In this document: positions 42,255 to 51,630 of the stretch, in pieces
Layout: each line of letters starts with the position of its first letter
Position numbering within the stretch: position 1 is the stretch's first letter
Assembly (NCBI GenBank): GCA_947245585.1
Contig: CAMXPV010000004.1
Location: forward strand, 48,578-112,577
Origin: an uncultured Lachnospiraceae bacterium
GTDB taxonomy: Bacteria; Bacillota; Clostridia; Lachnospirales; Lachnospiraceae
Length of the DNA stretch: 64,000 bases
Reading direction: 5' to 3'
Position numbers and translations under genes: made by a program
The notes under the pieces: model-generated
Databases searched by the model: none
What the model was told of the DNA's origin: nothing
The model's input: only the letters and a program-made list of their open reading frames with translations

Positions 42255-43316
42255 ATGAAAGACGTTGCCCGTATGATTCTGGAAAAAGGCATGATCATCG
42301 GCGAAGATATCTTCAACTACCAAAACGAGCTGATCATTCCAAAAGACACGGAAGTAGACGAAAAAGTGATCAAAAAGTTAGAGCGTCACTCCATCATCTG
42401 CGTCCCTGTCAAGGAAGAGATCGACTTCGCCACCACCCACTTTGAAAAGGTGCGCCTGAGCAAAGAGTTTCAGACCTTCCAACTCACTTACAACAACTGC
42501 ATGCCCATCTATGCCAAAATAATGAACGGCTTTGTCTCCACGGGCATCTGGAAAAGCACCAGCCAGCTTAAGGATATCTATGTAAAAATAACCGGCTGCG
42601 CCAGAACCGGAGAGGCACTTCTCGATTATCTTTACAATATGCTTCCCAGAGAGGATTCCATGACCCACGCCCACTGCCTGAATTCGGCGCTGATTGCCGG
42701 CGTTTTCGGCACCTGGTGGGGCCTGTCTGGCGAAGACACAATGCAGCTCATCCAGTGTGGCTTTTTCTATGATATCGGCAAGTTGAAGCTCCCACAGGAC
42801 CTGCTCTGGAAGTCCGAAAAGCTGACGGATGTGGAATATACCAAATTAAAAACCCACACCATGTTGGGCTTTGATCTTTTGAAGGATCAGCCCGAAATCA
42901 GCGAACCCATCATCAAGGCCACCCTCATGCACCATGAGCGGTGCGACGGCTCCGGCTACCCATCAAAACTGCGCGGCGGCAAGATTGATGTTTTCGCAAA
43001 ATACATCGCCGTCATCGACGCTTACGAGGCTATGACCTCGGCCCGCACCTACAGGCAGCCCCTCAATCCTTTTCAGGTCATCGAAAATTTTGAACGGGAA
43101 GGCTATGAAAAATACGATAAAGACATCTTACAGCCGATCCTCTATCATCTTGCCGCCACCCAGCTTGGCTTCATGGTACGCTTAAGTAACGATGATGAGG
43201 CAAAGATTAAGGCCATCAACAAGGACAATTTGTCGAGGCCGCTTCTGGAGCGGGCTGATGGCAGTCTTTTCAACCTGGCCACCAAACCCGATCTTACCAT
43301 AACCGCTATTTTTTAG
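42255..43316 (+). CDS. HD-GYP domain protein with an altered HD dyad
   Basis: 353 residues from ATG 42255 (TAGGAGG upstream). About residues 1-120 are an N-terminal domain seen in HD-GYP proteins (MILEKGMIIGEDIFNYQN), 130-330 the HD-GYP domain with HHERCDGSGYP (about 237-247) and YDIGKLKLP (about 178-186). Standard members read HDIGK; here the His is Tyr, removing a metal ligand. Others (HHE, DGSGYP, THTMLG) are kept. HD-GYP enzymes split cyclic di-GMP; this one may be inactive or changed. Confidence 0.8.
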   Translation: MKDVARMILEKGMIIGEDIFNYQNELIIPKDTEVDEKVIKKLERHSIICVPVKEEIDFATTHFEKVRLSKEFQTFQLTYNNCMPIYAKIMNGFVSTGIWKSTSQLKDIYVKITGCARTGEALLDYLYNMLPREDSMTHAHCLNSALIAGVFGTWWGLSGEDTMQLIQCGFFYDIGKLKLPQDLLWKSEKLTDVEYTKLKTHTMLGFDLLKDQPEISEPIIKATLMHHERCDGSGYPSKLRGGKIDVFAKYIAVIDAYEAMTSARTYRQPLNPFQVIENFEREGYEKYDKDILQPILYHLAATQLGFMVRLSNDDEAKIKAINKDNLSRPLLERADGSLFNLATKPDLTITAIF

Positions 43317-43326
43317 CCAAACACGC

Positions 43327-44832
43327 CTACTGCTCAAAGCAGGCATCCAGGATTCTTTTGGTGATGGGCACGGCGTAATCACCGCCGCTGCCCGCCCCCT
43401 CTATGATAATCGTCACGCATACCTGTGGGTCCTCCACAGGCGCAAACCCCGTAAACCACGCATGGGAGTCGCTCTTTACTTTATTGTACTCGGCGGAACC
43501 CGTCTTTCCGGCAGCCGTGTAGGAAAGTCCGGAAAGTTTTGTCCCTGTACCGCTTTTTACCACTTCCTCCATCAGCCCTGTCATAATCTGCGCTTCCTCC
43601 TCACTCATCAGTCTCTTGTAAGTGTCCGGAGAAAACTGTTTCACCACGGTTCTATCCTTGGTTTCTACCCGGTCTATCAGATAAGGTTTCATCAGCACGC
43701 CGTCGTTGGCGATGGCCGCGGTAATCATATTCAGCTCAAGCGGCGTGATCTGCGTCGCCCCCTGTCCGATGGCCGCCTGCATCACATCTGCATCCTCCAC
43801 ATCCTCATTCATGACAAGTTTACTCTGGTTATAGGCAAAATCCACCTTGAGTTCCTGATTAAACAGCAGCTCGTCCAAAGTTTTCCCGAATTTTTTCCGA
43901 TCTAACGCAAGCCCGATACTGGCAAAAGCAGAATTGCAGGACTTGGCAAAGGCCTTCGTAAAATTTTCACCTCCATGGGACGTGCCGTGATAACAGTTGA
44001 TCCGCTCTTCCCCATGGGAAAAATGTCCGTTACACTGAAACGAGAATTGACTATACGAGTCAGGATTCTCCCGGATATATTCCAACGCCGTCACGATCTT
44101 AAAGGTGGAGCCGGGCGGATAAAGTCCCTGGGTTGTCCTGTTTAACAGCACGCTACTCTCCTTGTCCTTGATCAGATCGTCCCAAACCGCGTCTATTTCA
44201 TTGGGATCAAAATCCGGCTTCGACACCATGGCAAGAATCCGTCCCGTGGATGGTTCCGTCACGATAACCGCGCCGCTGTACATTCCCAGAGAATCGTAAG
44301 CGATCTTCTGTAAGTCCACATCCAATGTGGTGATCACGCTGTCGCCCGGATATTTTTCCCCTGCCACGTCGTTTGCCACCTTATCCGAGAGCTTTGTGTT
44401 GGAGTTGATCAGGTAGTAGTTGGCAAGCGCCTCAATTCCGTACCTTCCGTTGGAAGCATAGCCCACCGCATGAGAAAACATGTTGGCGTAAGGATAGGAC
44501 CTTGTTTCCTTCCCCGACTCGTCCGTCTTCGTCTCCGCCAAAATCTGACCGCCTGCCGCATAGATGGTGCCCCTGCTGTTCTGGGCAACCAGAATTTCCT
44601 GCCTGGTGTTGTAGCTGTTGTTCATGAGCGTCTGCCTGTGGGTCACCGCATAGTGACAGGTATACCCCATCATCGCAAAAAACAAGCCGACAAAAAGCCA
44701 CGTCACAGCCATGATCTGTCTGTTACGCTTCCTCTTCGTCTTCCCTGTCCCGCGGCGGCCGCTCCCCCGCTCTTTGCTCTCTGCGTCTTTTTCTCTTCTG
44801 ATTTCTGTTCCTGGCACGTTTGTCTCCTTCAT
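43327..44832 (-). CDS. Class B penicillin-binding protein (FtsI/PbpA-like)
   Basis: Up to 501 residues. One span (about 42-64) behind a Lys/Arg-rich tail, a short pedestal with NSRGTIYAAGG, and the transpeptidase with STFK (about 243), SCN (about 293) and KTG (about 440). The start is uncertain: ATG 44832 overlaps the SEDS gene by 110 nt, GTG 44817 has AAGGAG 6 nt before it, and ATG 44712 avoids the overlap. With the SEDS gene ahead it forms a second polymerase-transpeptidase pair. Confidence 0.88.
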   Translation of the reverse strand: MKETNVPGTEIRREKDAESKERGSGRRGTGKTKRKRNRQIMAVTWLFVGLFFAMMGYTCHYAVTHRQTLMNNSYNTRQEILVAQNSRGTIYAAGGQILAETKTDESGKETRSYPYANMFSHAVGYASNGRYGIEALANYYLINSNTKLSDKVANDVAGEKYPGDSVITTLDVDLQKIAYDSLGMYSGAVIVTEPSTGRILAMVSKPDFDPNEIDAVWDDLIKDKESSVLLNRTTQGLYPPGSTFKIVTALEYIRENPDSYSQFSFQCNGHFSHGEERINCYHGTSHGGENFTKAFAKSCNSAFASIGLALDRKKFGKTLDELLFNQELKVDFAYNQSKLVMNEDVEDADVMQAAIGQGATQITPLELNMITAAIANDGVLMKPYLIDRVETKDRTVVKQFSPDTYKRLMSEEEAQIMTGLMEEVVKSGTGTKLSGLSYTAAGKTGSAEYNKVKSDSHAWFTGFAPVEDPQVCVTIIIEGAGSGGDYAVPITKRILDACFEQ

Positions 44833-46126
44833 CCCGCCTGATAATATAAAGCCCCTCTACAATAAAGAACATGATAAGCGTAGTCAGCACGGAACTTCCG
44901 CCGTAACTGATAAAGGGAAGCGTCACTCCTGTCATGGGAATAAACTTTGTTCCCCCGCCCACCGTCAAGAACACCTGGAATATATAAGTAACGCCCAAAC
45001 CGAAGGCAATCAGCCTGTAAAAACGGTCCTGAAGCTTCAATGCAATGTTCATGCACATGATAAAACTGCTGATGCAGATCAGAATCATACACATGGAAAA
45101 GAGAATGCCCAATTCCTCCGCCACCGCAGAGAACACAAAATCCGCCTCCACCAATGGGATTGATGTGGGATTTCCCTGAAACAAACCCAAGCCGAACCAA
45201 CCGCCGCTGCTGATACCGAAAAGAGACTGGGTAATCTGGAATCCTGCGTCGTCGATACAGCTGAACGGATCTTTCCATGCCTGTACCCGCACCTGTACAT
45301 GGGAAAAAAGCCGGTATGCCACCACGGCCGCCGCCGAGCCGCCCGCCACGCCCAGAAACAGATAAATCCATCTTCCGGTAGCGATAAAAACCATAAACAC
45401 GTAGACCACAAAAAAGATCAACGCACTGCCCAAATCCTTGGATGCCACCAAAATCAACACATGAGCCCCGGCCAGTACCGCCGTCACTGCCACCCGCAGA
45501 AAATCCCACGTCTCGCTAAACGCGCTGGCCACGAAAAATACAAACAAAATCTTTACAAATTCCGAGGGTTGGAAGGTCACACCGGCCACGGAATACGATA
45601 TCTTGGAACCGTAGGTCACCGTTCCCAGGATCAGCACCACGCCAAGGGCTGCAATCCCAACGCCTGCATACACCCATGTGAGACTCTTCAAAAACTTTAA
45701 ATTGCGGATAAAAAAGGGAATCGCCATGCCGATGATGATCGATGCCGTCACAATAAAAAACTGTTTGATCGCCCGCTCATAGGAAAGCCTTGTGAGAATC
45801 ACAAAGCCAATACTTAAGAGCATACACATATTATTGACAATCAGCAGGTTCCCCTTCTGGTAAATCATGCGAAAGAGCATGATTGTGGAGAACAGAAGGA
45901 TCTGCTGCAGCACATAAAAAAGCAGATACTCAATCTGTCCCGTCTCAAAACAAATCACGAGGAAACAGGAAAAATGCACCAGAAACATCCAGATATTCTG
46001 GCGGATGTAGCCGCCCTTTCTCCGCTCCTCATCCTGAAATCGAAACACCAGAAAACATTCCAACGTATAGCAGGCGATAAACAGGGTGATAAAATATTTT
46101 GAAAGCTCAGTGATATATAACTCCAT
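44723..46126 (-). CDS. FtsW/RodA/SpoVE-type SEDS protein
   Basis: 467 residues from ATG 46126, which shares bases with the U32 gene stop (TAATG). Multiple membrane helices, SKDLGSALIFFVVY and TGVTLPFISYGGSS near the C-terminus are SEDS signatures, followed by a very basic and acidic tail. It is the second SEDS gene in the window; which of FtsW, SpoVE or a RodA paralogue it is cannot be settled here. Coupled to the PBP gene downstream. Confidence 0.88.
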   Translation of the reverse strand: MELYITELSKYFITLFIACYTLECFLVFRFQDEERRKGGYIRQNIWMFLVHFSCFLVICFETGQIEYLLFYVLQQILLFSTIMLFRMIYQKGNLLIVNNMCMLLSIGFVILTRLSYERAIKQFFIVTASIIIGMAIPFFIRNLKFLKSLTWVYAGVGIAALGVVLILGTVTYGSKISYSVAGVTFQPSEFVKILFVFFVASAFSETWDFLRVAVTAVLAGAHVLILVASKDLGSALIFFVVYVFMVFIATGRWIYLFLGVAGGSAAAVVAYRLFSHVQVRVQAWKDPFSCIDDAGFQITQSLFGISSGGWFGLGLFQGNPTSIPLVEADFVFSAVAEELGILFSMCMILICISSFIMCMNIALKLQDRFYRLIAFGLGVTYIFQVFLTVGGGTKFIPMTGVTLPFISYGGSSVLTTLIMFFIVEGLYIIRRDEGDKRARNRNQKRKRRREQRAGERPPRDREDEEEA

Positions 46127-48342
46127 TAGTCCACACCCCTCTTGCAGTGCCCCGCCGTGTATTCCGTAAAGGGAAAATCCCCTTCCAGTATTTGTCTGCA
46201 CTCTTCATCCGTCTCCATCGTAAAATCATAGCGAAAGGCGGCCGCACCGATTCTGTCCCTCTCCTTCTTCGCGCCGTGCAGCGAATAGGGCACAGAATTA
46301 TATAACACATTATAGCAGTGATCACAGTTTATCACCACAGGAAATGTTGCGCCGTATCTGTCCTTGAGGAAAAACCGTTGCTCTTTTTGCCTGGCGCCCT
46401 GACACAGATCCGCTGTTTTGCACAGACAGTTTGCCGTAACCATCATGGGAATGCGGCTGTACACGATCAGGTTTGCAGACATTCCCCGCCCTCTTGCCGC
46501 TCTGGTAAGATGAGCCGCTTCTTTCGCGTTCAACTCGTAAGGAATCGTAATCTCTCCCGTAAATTCCGACAAAAACCCGGCTGCCTCCGAATTAAAACAG
46601 TAAAGACCCGCATCCGGAATCAAGGCATATCCGCCGAAAACATCCGTCCTTTCCCGCATCCAGCTTCGAACCATGCCCAATTCTTCCAAGTTGCGGACAA
46701 GAAAGCCGGAAAACAGCATCCCGGTTTCCAAAAGGCAGGCCAAAAGACACTCGCTCCATGCTTCATCCTGCTCCCGCAGTACATAAGGAAGCGCCAGATA
46801 ACATTCCCGGCCGTTTTCCAAAGCTTCCCGCCCCAAAAACTGCAAAACCCTATCCTTCTGGGCCAATAACAGATCGCTCTCCACGTAAATACGGCGGCAG
46901 CGCCCCCACTCGATCACGGACCTGAGCTGTCCCAAAGTGCTTACCAGACAGTCCATGGCGGGCGGTTCTATCTGTATTTCCTGCTTTTCCCTGTCCTGTA
47001 CCTCACTCAGTATCGACTGACTCGGTCGATCTATTTTTCTTTCTGCCGCCGCAGCCCGCTCAAAGGCGGAAACAGCCGCGCGGCGCAGCTCGTTTAATGC
47101 CTTCACGGGCACAAATCCTTCCCCCTCCAAAGATATCTCGCAGGCTGTGACATGCACAAGGCTCTCTCCCGTTTTTTCAAGCTGCTTTCGCACTGTCTCT
47201 TCCGTAAGCGGCGCGTTTTTCGCCTGCTGTACAACTTCCCCCAACACTTCCACAGATGTTTGATCATATTCTAAATCAGCTGTAATCCGCAGCCCTAACG
47301 GTTCTCCCACCTTTACGACTGCCTCCATCCGCACCGGCATTTTCTCAGGCTCCCTGAGATAGTTCTCTCTGATCTGCGTCAAAAACGCCTCATCACTGCC
47401 ACTGTAGCCGGGCGCATCCAGGGTAATCATCTCTTTTCCGTTGTGCCGCTCATAATAGCCGGTCTGAATCTCGCTGCGAATGTAAAGCCTGCGAAGCCTG
47501 TCCAGGTCCGCAGGATCAACCTGATAGCCAGCTGCGCCTTCCCTCTCGTACAAATCTATGTATTTACGGTAAATGGCCGTAACACCCGCCGCGTACTCCG
47601 GCCGCTTCATCCGCCCCTCGATCTTAAAAGAATCAATCCCCGCCTCCAGAAGCCTGGGAAGATATTCCAACGTACACATATCCTTTAGACTCAAAGGGTA
47701 ATGACTCCCTGACAGCCGCTTTTCCCCGTCATAGATCTCGTAGGGGAGCCTGCAGGGTTGGGCGCAGCGCCCTCTGTTACCGCTTCTGCCGCCCAGAATG
47801 CTGCTGAAAAGGCACTGGCCCGAATAGCAGTAGCACATGGCCCCGTGGATGAAGCACTCCACCTCCACACCGGTCTCATCCTTGATCTTTCGCACTTCCT
47901 CCAGGGATAACTCCCTCGCCGGCACAATGCGGCACGCGCCCTGATCCTTTAAAAAAGCCGCGCCCCGCGCCCCCGTCACGCTCATCTGGGTGCTCACATG
48001 CAAAGGCAGATTCGGAAACCGATCCCTGATATGGCAAAACACGCCGAAATCCTGCACGATCACGCCGTCAAGCCCGGCCTCACAAAAAGGCGCAAGATAG
48101 TCGGAAAGCTCCGCAAGCTCCCGCTCCTTTAGGAGGGTATTGACCGTCAGATAAATCTTTTTCCCATAAAAATGGGCGATGTGAAGCGCACGGACAACCT
48201 GATCTGCGTCAAAATTATCCGCATACGCCCTCGCGCCAAAGCGTTCGCCGCCCAGATAGACCGCGTCGGCTCCCGCATTTAAAGCCCCAAGAAAGGCATC
48301 GTAACTGCCCGCCGGGGCCAGAAGCTCTGTCCTCTTCGCCAT
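46126..48342 (-). CDS. U32 family peptidase (RlhA/YrrO-like)
   Basis: 738 residues. ELLAPAGSYDAFLGALNAGADAVYLGG at the start and the U32 signature around ECFIHGAMCYCYSGQC (about 171-186) with CAQPCR identify the long U32 type with a C-terminal DUF3656-like part. Some members (RlhA) hydroxylate 23S rRNA cytidine rather than degrade protein, with conserved Cys ligands. It lies 56 nt behind zapA. Confidence 0.88.
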   Translation of the reverse strand: MAKRTELLAPAGSYDAFLGALNAGADAVYLGGERFGARAYADNFDADQVVRALHIAHFYGKKIYLTVNTLLKERELAELSDYLAPFCEAGLDGVIVQDFGVFCHIRDRFPNLPLHVSTQMSVTGARGAAFLKDQGACRIVPARELSLEEVRKIKDETGVEVECFIHGAMCYCYSGQCLFSSILGGRSGNRGRCAQPCRLPYEIYDGEKRLSGSHYPLSLKDMCTLEYLPRLLEAGIDSFKIEGRMKRPEYAAGVTAIYRKYIDLYEREGAAGYQVDPADLDRLRRLYIRSEIQTGYYERHNGKEMITLDAPGYSGSDEAFLTQIRENYLREPEKMPVRMEAVVKVGEPLGLRITADLEYDQTSVEVLGEVVQQAKNAPLTEETVRKQLEKTGESLVHVTACEISLEGEGFVPVKALNELRRAAVSAFERAAAAERKIDRPSQSILSEVQDREKQEIQIEPPAMDCLVSTLGQLRSVIEWGRCRRIYVESDLLLAQKDRVLQFLGREALENGRECYLALPYVLREQDEAWSECLLACLLETGMLFSGFLVRNLEELGMVRSWMRERTDVFGGYALIPDAGLYCFNSEAAGFLSEFTGEITIPYELNAKEAAHLTRAARGRGMSANLIVYSRIPMMVTANCLCKTADLCQGARQKEQRFFLKDRYGATFPVVINCDHCYNVLYNSVPYSLHGAKKERDRIGAAAFRYDFTMETDEECRQILEGDFPFTEYTAGHCKRGVD

Positions 48343-48361
48343 ATTGCCTGCCTTCCGTTCA

Positions 48362-48390
48362 GAAAAAGAGCAGACCCGCGGGCCTGCTCC
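48362..48390 (-). terminator. Terminator behind zapA
   Basis: GAGCAG-x-CCCGCGGG-x-CTGCTC palindrome (48368-48389), followed on the minus strand by TTTTTC. Confidence 0.85.
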
Positions 48391-48398
48391 CTGTCATC

Positions 48399-48806
48399 TT
48401 ATTTCTTTCGTTCCTTTAACTCTGTCTCCATGCGGACGATCTGCTTCGCATTCTCGTTCGCCTCCGCCTGCAGACTCTTAATGTTCTTCTCTGTATTTTC
48501 CAACTTCATCTGGGCCGCAATCAGATCGTGCTTTAACGCGTACACCTCATCGTTTTTGCTCTTGAGATCCTCTTCCAAAATGCCGATCTGTTTTTTCGCC
48601 TTGAAGTAATCGTCTGCAATGTTTAACTGTAACAGCACATTCTGCGTATCCATCGGTTGCCGTTTAAAGCTGTCAATCTTGTTATACTCGGCTATCTTAT
48701 TATTTATGTAAGAAGCCACCTTCTGGAGGTACTCCTCGCTTTCATATCCGCTCAACGTAAAAACCTTGCCGGCGATAATCACTTCCGTATCTGTTTTTGT
48801 AGACAT
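48399..48806 (-). CDS. zapA: Cell division protein ZapA
   Basis: 135 residues. N-terminal ZapA domain (TEVIIAGKVFTLSGYESEEYLQKVASYINNK, about 7-38) and a long C-terminal coiled coil (about 70-135). ZapA bundles FtsZ filaments. The own promoter at 48848-48876 and terminator at 48362-48390 make it a single-gene unit. Confidence 0.9.
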   Translation of the reverse strand: MSTKTDTEVIIAGKVFTLSGYESEEYLQKVASYINNKIAEYNKIDSFKRQPMDTQNVLLQLNIADDYFKAKKQIGILEEDLKSKNDEVYALKHDLIAAQMKLENTEKNIKSLQAEANENAKQIVRMETELKERKK

Positions 48807-48847
48807 AAGGAGCGCCCCTCCATCGCTGTGCTTACACTATCAAACCC

Positions 48848-48876
48848 ATTATAGCCGTCTTAGGAGGGAATTTCAA
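48848..48876 (-). promoter_or_regulatory. Predicted zapA promoter, -35 box inside ruvB
   Basis: Minus strand: TTGAAA (48871-48876) in the last ruvB codons, 17-nt spacer over the ruvB stop, TATAAT (48848-48853). Confidence 0.65.
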
Positions 48877-49858
48877 GTCCAAAATGCCGATAGGCCACAT
48901 CGGTAACCATTCTGCCCCTCGGCGTGCGGTTCAAAAACCCGTTCTGAATCAGGTACGGCTCGTACACATCCTCGATCGTCCCGGCATCCTCCCCGATGGC
49001 CGCCGCCAGTGTATCAAGGCCCACCGGGCCGCCCTTAAACTTCTCGATCATGGTGACGAGAATGTTTCTGTCCACATGATCAAGCCCCATCTTGTCCACA
49101 TCCATCAGATCAAGGGCCACCTTGGCAATTTCTTCCGTGATCGCGCCGTCATATTTTACCTGTGCGAAATCCCGCACCCGCTTCAGGATACGGTTGGCAA
49201 GCCGGGGCGTGCCTCTGCTTCTTCTGGCCAGTTCCACCGCACCTTTTTCGTCGATCTCCACGCCAAGCTTTTTCGCCGAGTGCTGAATAATTACCTTTAA
49301 TTCCTCCACCGTATAGAATTCCAACCTGTGAATCATGCCGAAACGGTCCCGCAGCGGCGCGGTGAGAAGCCCCGCCCTGGTGGTTGCACCCACCAACGTA
49401 AAATGCGGCAGATCCAGACGGATCGAACGGGCCGTCGCCCCCTTGCCGATCATAATATCGATGGCGTAATCCTCCATCGCCGGATATAAGACCTCCTCCA
49501 CCTGGCGGTTTAACCGGTGTATCTCATCCACGAAGAGCAAATCGCCTTCCTGCAAATTATTCAAAATCGCCGCCATCTCCCCCGGCTTCTCGATGGCAGG
49601 GCCGCTGGTCACTTTCATATGGACACCCATCTCATTGGCGATAATGCCCGCAAGGGTTGTCTTTCCGAGTCCCGGGGGGCCATAAAAAAGCACATGATCA
49701 AGCGCGTCTCCCCGCTGTTTTGCCGCCTCGATATAAATCTTAAGATTATCCTTCACCTTCTCTTGACCAATATAGTCAGCGAGCGTCTGGGGGCGCAGCG
49801 ACCCTTCTATTTTGATATCTTCCTCTATTAAATTTGTCTCTATCATCCTGTTTGGCAT
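48860..49858 (-). CDS. ruvB: Holliday junction branch migration helicase RuvB
   Basis: 332 residues from ATG 49858 ([15 protein letters not shown] upstream); an earlier ATG at 49909 is unlikely. [13 protein letters not shown], Walker [16 protein letters not shown] box, [10 protein letters not shown] and TPRGR near the end are RuvB signatures. Unusually, ruvA lies about 6 kb away at 56095-56709, separated by the DUF1538/PII and ABC genes. Confidence 0.96.
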   Translation of the reverse strand: MPNRMIETNLIEEDIKIEGSLRPQTLADYIGQEKVKDNLKIYIEAAKQRGDALDHVLFYGPPGLGKTTLAGIIANEMGVHMKVTSGPAIEKPGEMAAILNNLQEGDLLFVDEIHRLNRQVEEVLYPAMEDYAIDIMIGKGATARSIRLDLPHFTLVGATTRAGLLTAPLRDRFGMIHRLEFYTVEELKVIIQHSAKKLGVEIDEKGAVELARRSRGTPRLANRILKRVRDFAQVKYDGAITEEIAKVALDLMDVDKMGLDHVDRNILVTMIEKFKGGPVGLDTLAAAIGEDAGTIEDVYEPYLIQNGFLNRTPRGRMVTDVAYRHFGLEIPS

Positions 49859-49907
49859 AGTTTTCTTCTCTCCGTCCACAATCATACCATTTTCACGCCT
49901 GCTTCGC

Positions 49908-49948
49908 AAGCCGCTTGCTTTTCCTTCAAAGCCGCTTGTTTTTTCTTT
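49908..49948. repeat. Tandem direct repeat in the ruvB-DUF1538 gap
   Basis: AAGCCGCTTG at 49908-49917 and again at 49929-49938, each followed by a pyrimidine-rich TTTTCC/TTTTTC tract; period 21 bp. It lies in a divergent intergenic region and could be an operator, but this is a weak call. Confidence 0.4.
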
Positions 49949-50004
49949 GCGGCTATTATATCATTATCTCAGAAGTTTTTATTTTGAAGAAACGAGGTGG
50001 CTCT

Positions 50005-51582
50005 TTGCGGACAAAAATTGTTTTGCGCGACAAACTGATGGAAAAACTGCGCGAGGCTCTGGTAGCTGTGCTGCCAATCCTTGTGATCGTTCTGATTCTG
50101 TGCTTTTCCGTCGCTCCGATCTCTCCCAGTATCCTTCTGTGCTTTTTGATCGGCGCTGTTCTTTTGATTCTCGGCATGATGTTTTTCACACTGGGCGCGG
50201 AGCTTTCCATGACTCCCATGGGGGAAAAGGTGGGCACCTGCATGACCAAGAGCAAAAAGCTCACCTTGATCGTTTCGCTATCGTTTCTGCTTGGTTTTAT
50301 CATCACCGTATCGGAACCGGACCTCCAGGTGCTTGCGGGACAGGTGCCCTCCATTCCGAATCAGATTCTGATTTTTTCCGTGGCCGGCGGCGTGGGCCTG
50401 TTTCTGGTGCTCGCCCTGCTTCGTATGCTGTTTCGCATACCGCTTCCGCCCCTGTTGGTGTTTTTTTATATTCTTGTCTTTGTTCTGACCTATTTTGTGC
50501 CGGACGATTTTTTGAGCGTGGCCTTTGACTCCGGCGGCGTGACCACCGGCCCTATGACGGTGCCTTTCATCATGGCGCTCGGCGTAGGCGTTGCCGCCAT
50601 CCGAAACGACCGCCACGCCGCAGACGACAGCTTTGGTCTGGTGGCGCTGTGTTCCATCGGGCCCATCGTATCCGTACTGATTCTGGGCATGATCTACCAT
50701 CCTGCCGAGGGCAGTTACGTACCGCCCACCATCCCCTCCGTGGAGGATTCCGTTGCCCTGTGGGCGCTGTTCCACAAGGGTTTTCCCACTTACATAAAGG
50801 AGATTGCCGTCTCCCTCTTCCCGATCGTGCTCTTCTTCGGGATCTTTCAGGCGGCGGTACTGAAGCTGTCAAAGCGCACCCTCTCCAAGATGATTGTCGG
50901 GTTGGTCTACACCTACATCGGACTGGTGCTGTTTATGACCGGGGTAAATGTGGGCTTTATGCCCGCCGGAAACTATCTGGGGCAAATGTTAGGCTCCTCC
51001 GCAAACCCCTGGATCCTCATACCGATCGCAATGATCATGGGTTTCTTTATTGTAAAAGCGGAGCCCGCCGTCTATGTGTTAAACAAGCAGGTGGAAGAGA
51101 TTACCGACGGCGCAATCTCCGCCAAATCCATGGGGACCTGTCTCTCGGTGGGCGTTGCCATCTCTCTCGGTATCGCCATGCTGCGCGTGCTTACCGGCAT
51201 CTCCGTGATGTGGTTTTTAATTCCCGGCTACGCTTTTGCCCTCGGTATCTCCTTCTTTGTACCTAAAATATATACGGCCATCGCCTTTGACTCCGGCGGC
51301 GTTGCCTCCGGTCCCATGACGGCCGCCTTTCTGCTTCCTTTGGCACAGGGCGCCTGCGGCGCAGTGGGTGGCAGCATTGTGACGGATGCCTTCGGTATTG
51401 TGGCCATGGTTGCCATGACGCCGCTCATCACTATCCAGCTCCTCGGCGTTCTTTCCAAGTACAGAAGCGCGATAGACAGTAAGAAACGCCGCCTGTCTGA
51501 ACGGGCTGCAGGCTCTGCCGCGTCCGGTCTCTCCGGCACAAGGATCCTGACAGAGGCGGAAGACCTGATCATAGAACTGTAA
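50005..51582 (+). CDS. DUF1538 membrane protein, tandem duplication
   Basis: 525 residues from TTG 50005, chosen because GAGGTGG lies 4 nt upstream; a longer reading to 49915 runs through the promoter area. Two halves repeat: AFDSGGVTTGPMT (about 173-185) and AFDSGGVASGPMT (about 429-441), each inside a bundle of membrane helices, as in inverted or tandem-repeat transporters. Function of DUF1538 is unknown. The double PII-like gene follows by 48 nt, pointing to a regulated transporter or channel. Confidence 0.85.
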   Translation: MRTKIVLRDKLMEKLREALVAVLPILVIVLILCFSVAPISPSILLCFLIGAVLLILGMMFFTLGAELSMTPMGEKVGTCMTKSKKLTLIVSLSFLLGFIITVSEPDLQVLAGQVPSIPNQILIFSVAGGVGLFLVLALLRMLFRIPLPPLLVFFYILVFVLTYFVPDDFLSVAFDSGGVTTGPMTVPFIMALGVGVAAIRNDRHAADDSFGLVALCSIGPIVSVLILGMIYHPAEGSYVPPTIPSVEDSVALWALFHKGFPTYIKEIAVSLFPIVLFFGIFQAAVLKLSKRTLSKMIVGLVYTYIGLVLFMTGVNVGFMPAGNYLGQMLGSSANPWILIPIAMIMGFFIVKAEPAVYVLNKQVEEITDGAISAKSMGTCLSVGVAISLGIAMLRVLTGISVMWFLIPGYAFALGISFFVPKIYTAIAFDSGGVASGPMTAAFLLPLAQGACGAVGGSIVTDAFGIVAMVAMTPLITIQLLGVLSKYRSAIDSKKRRLSERAAGSAASGLSGTRILTEAEDLIIEL

Positions 51583-51630
51583 CAGTACAATCTTCTGCCC
51601 TTTCACCGGCAGACAAACGGAGGACAGTCC

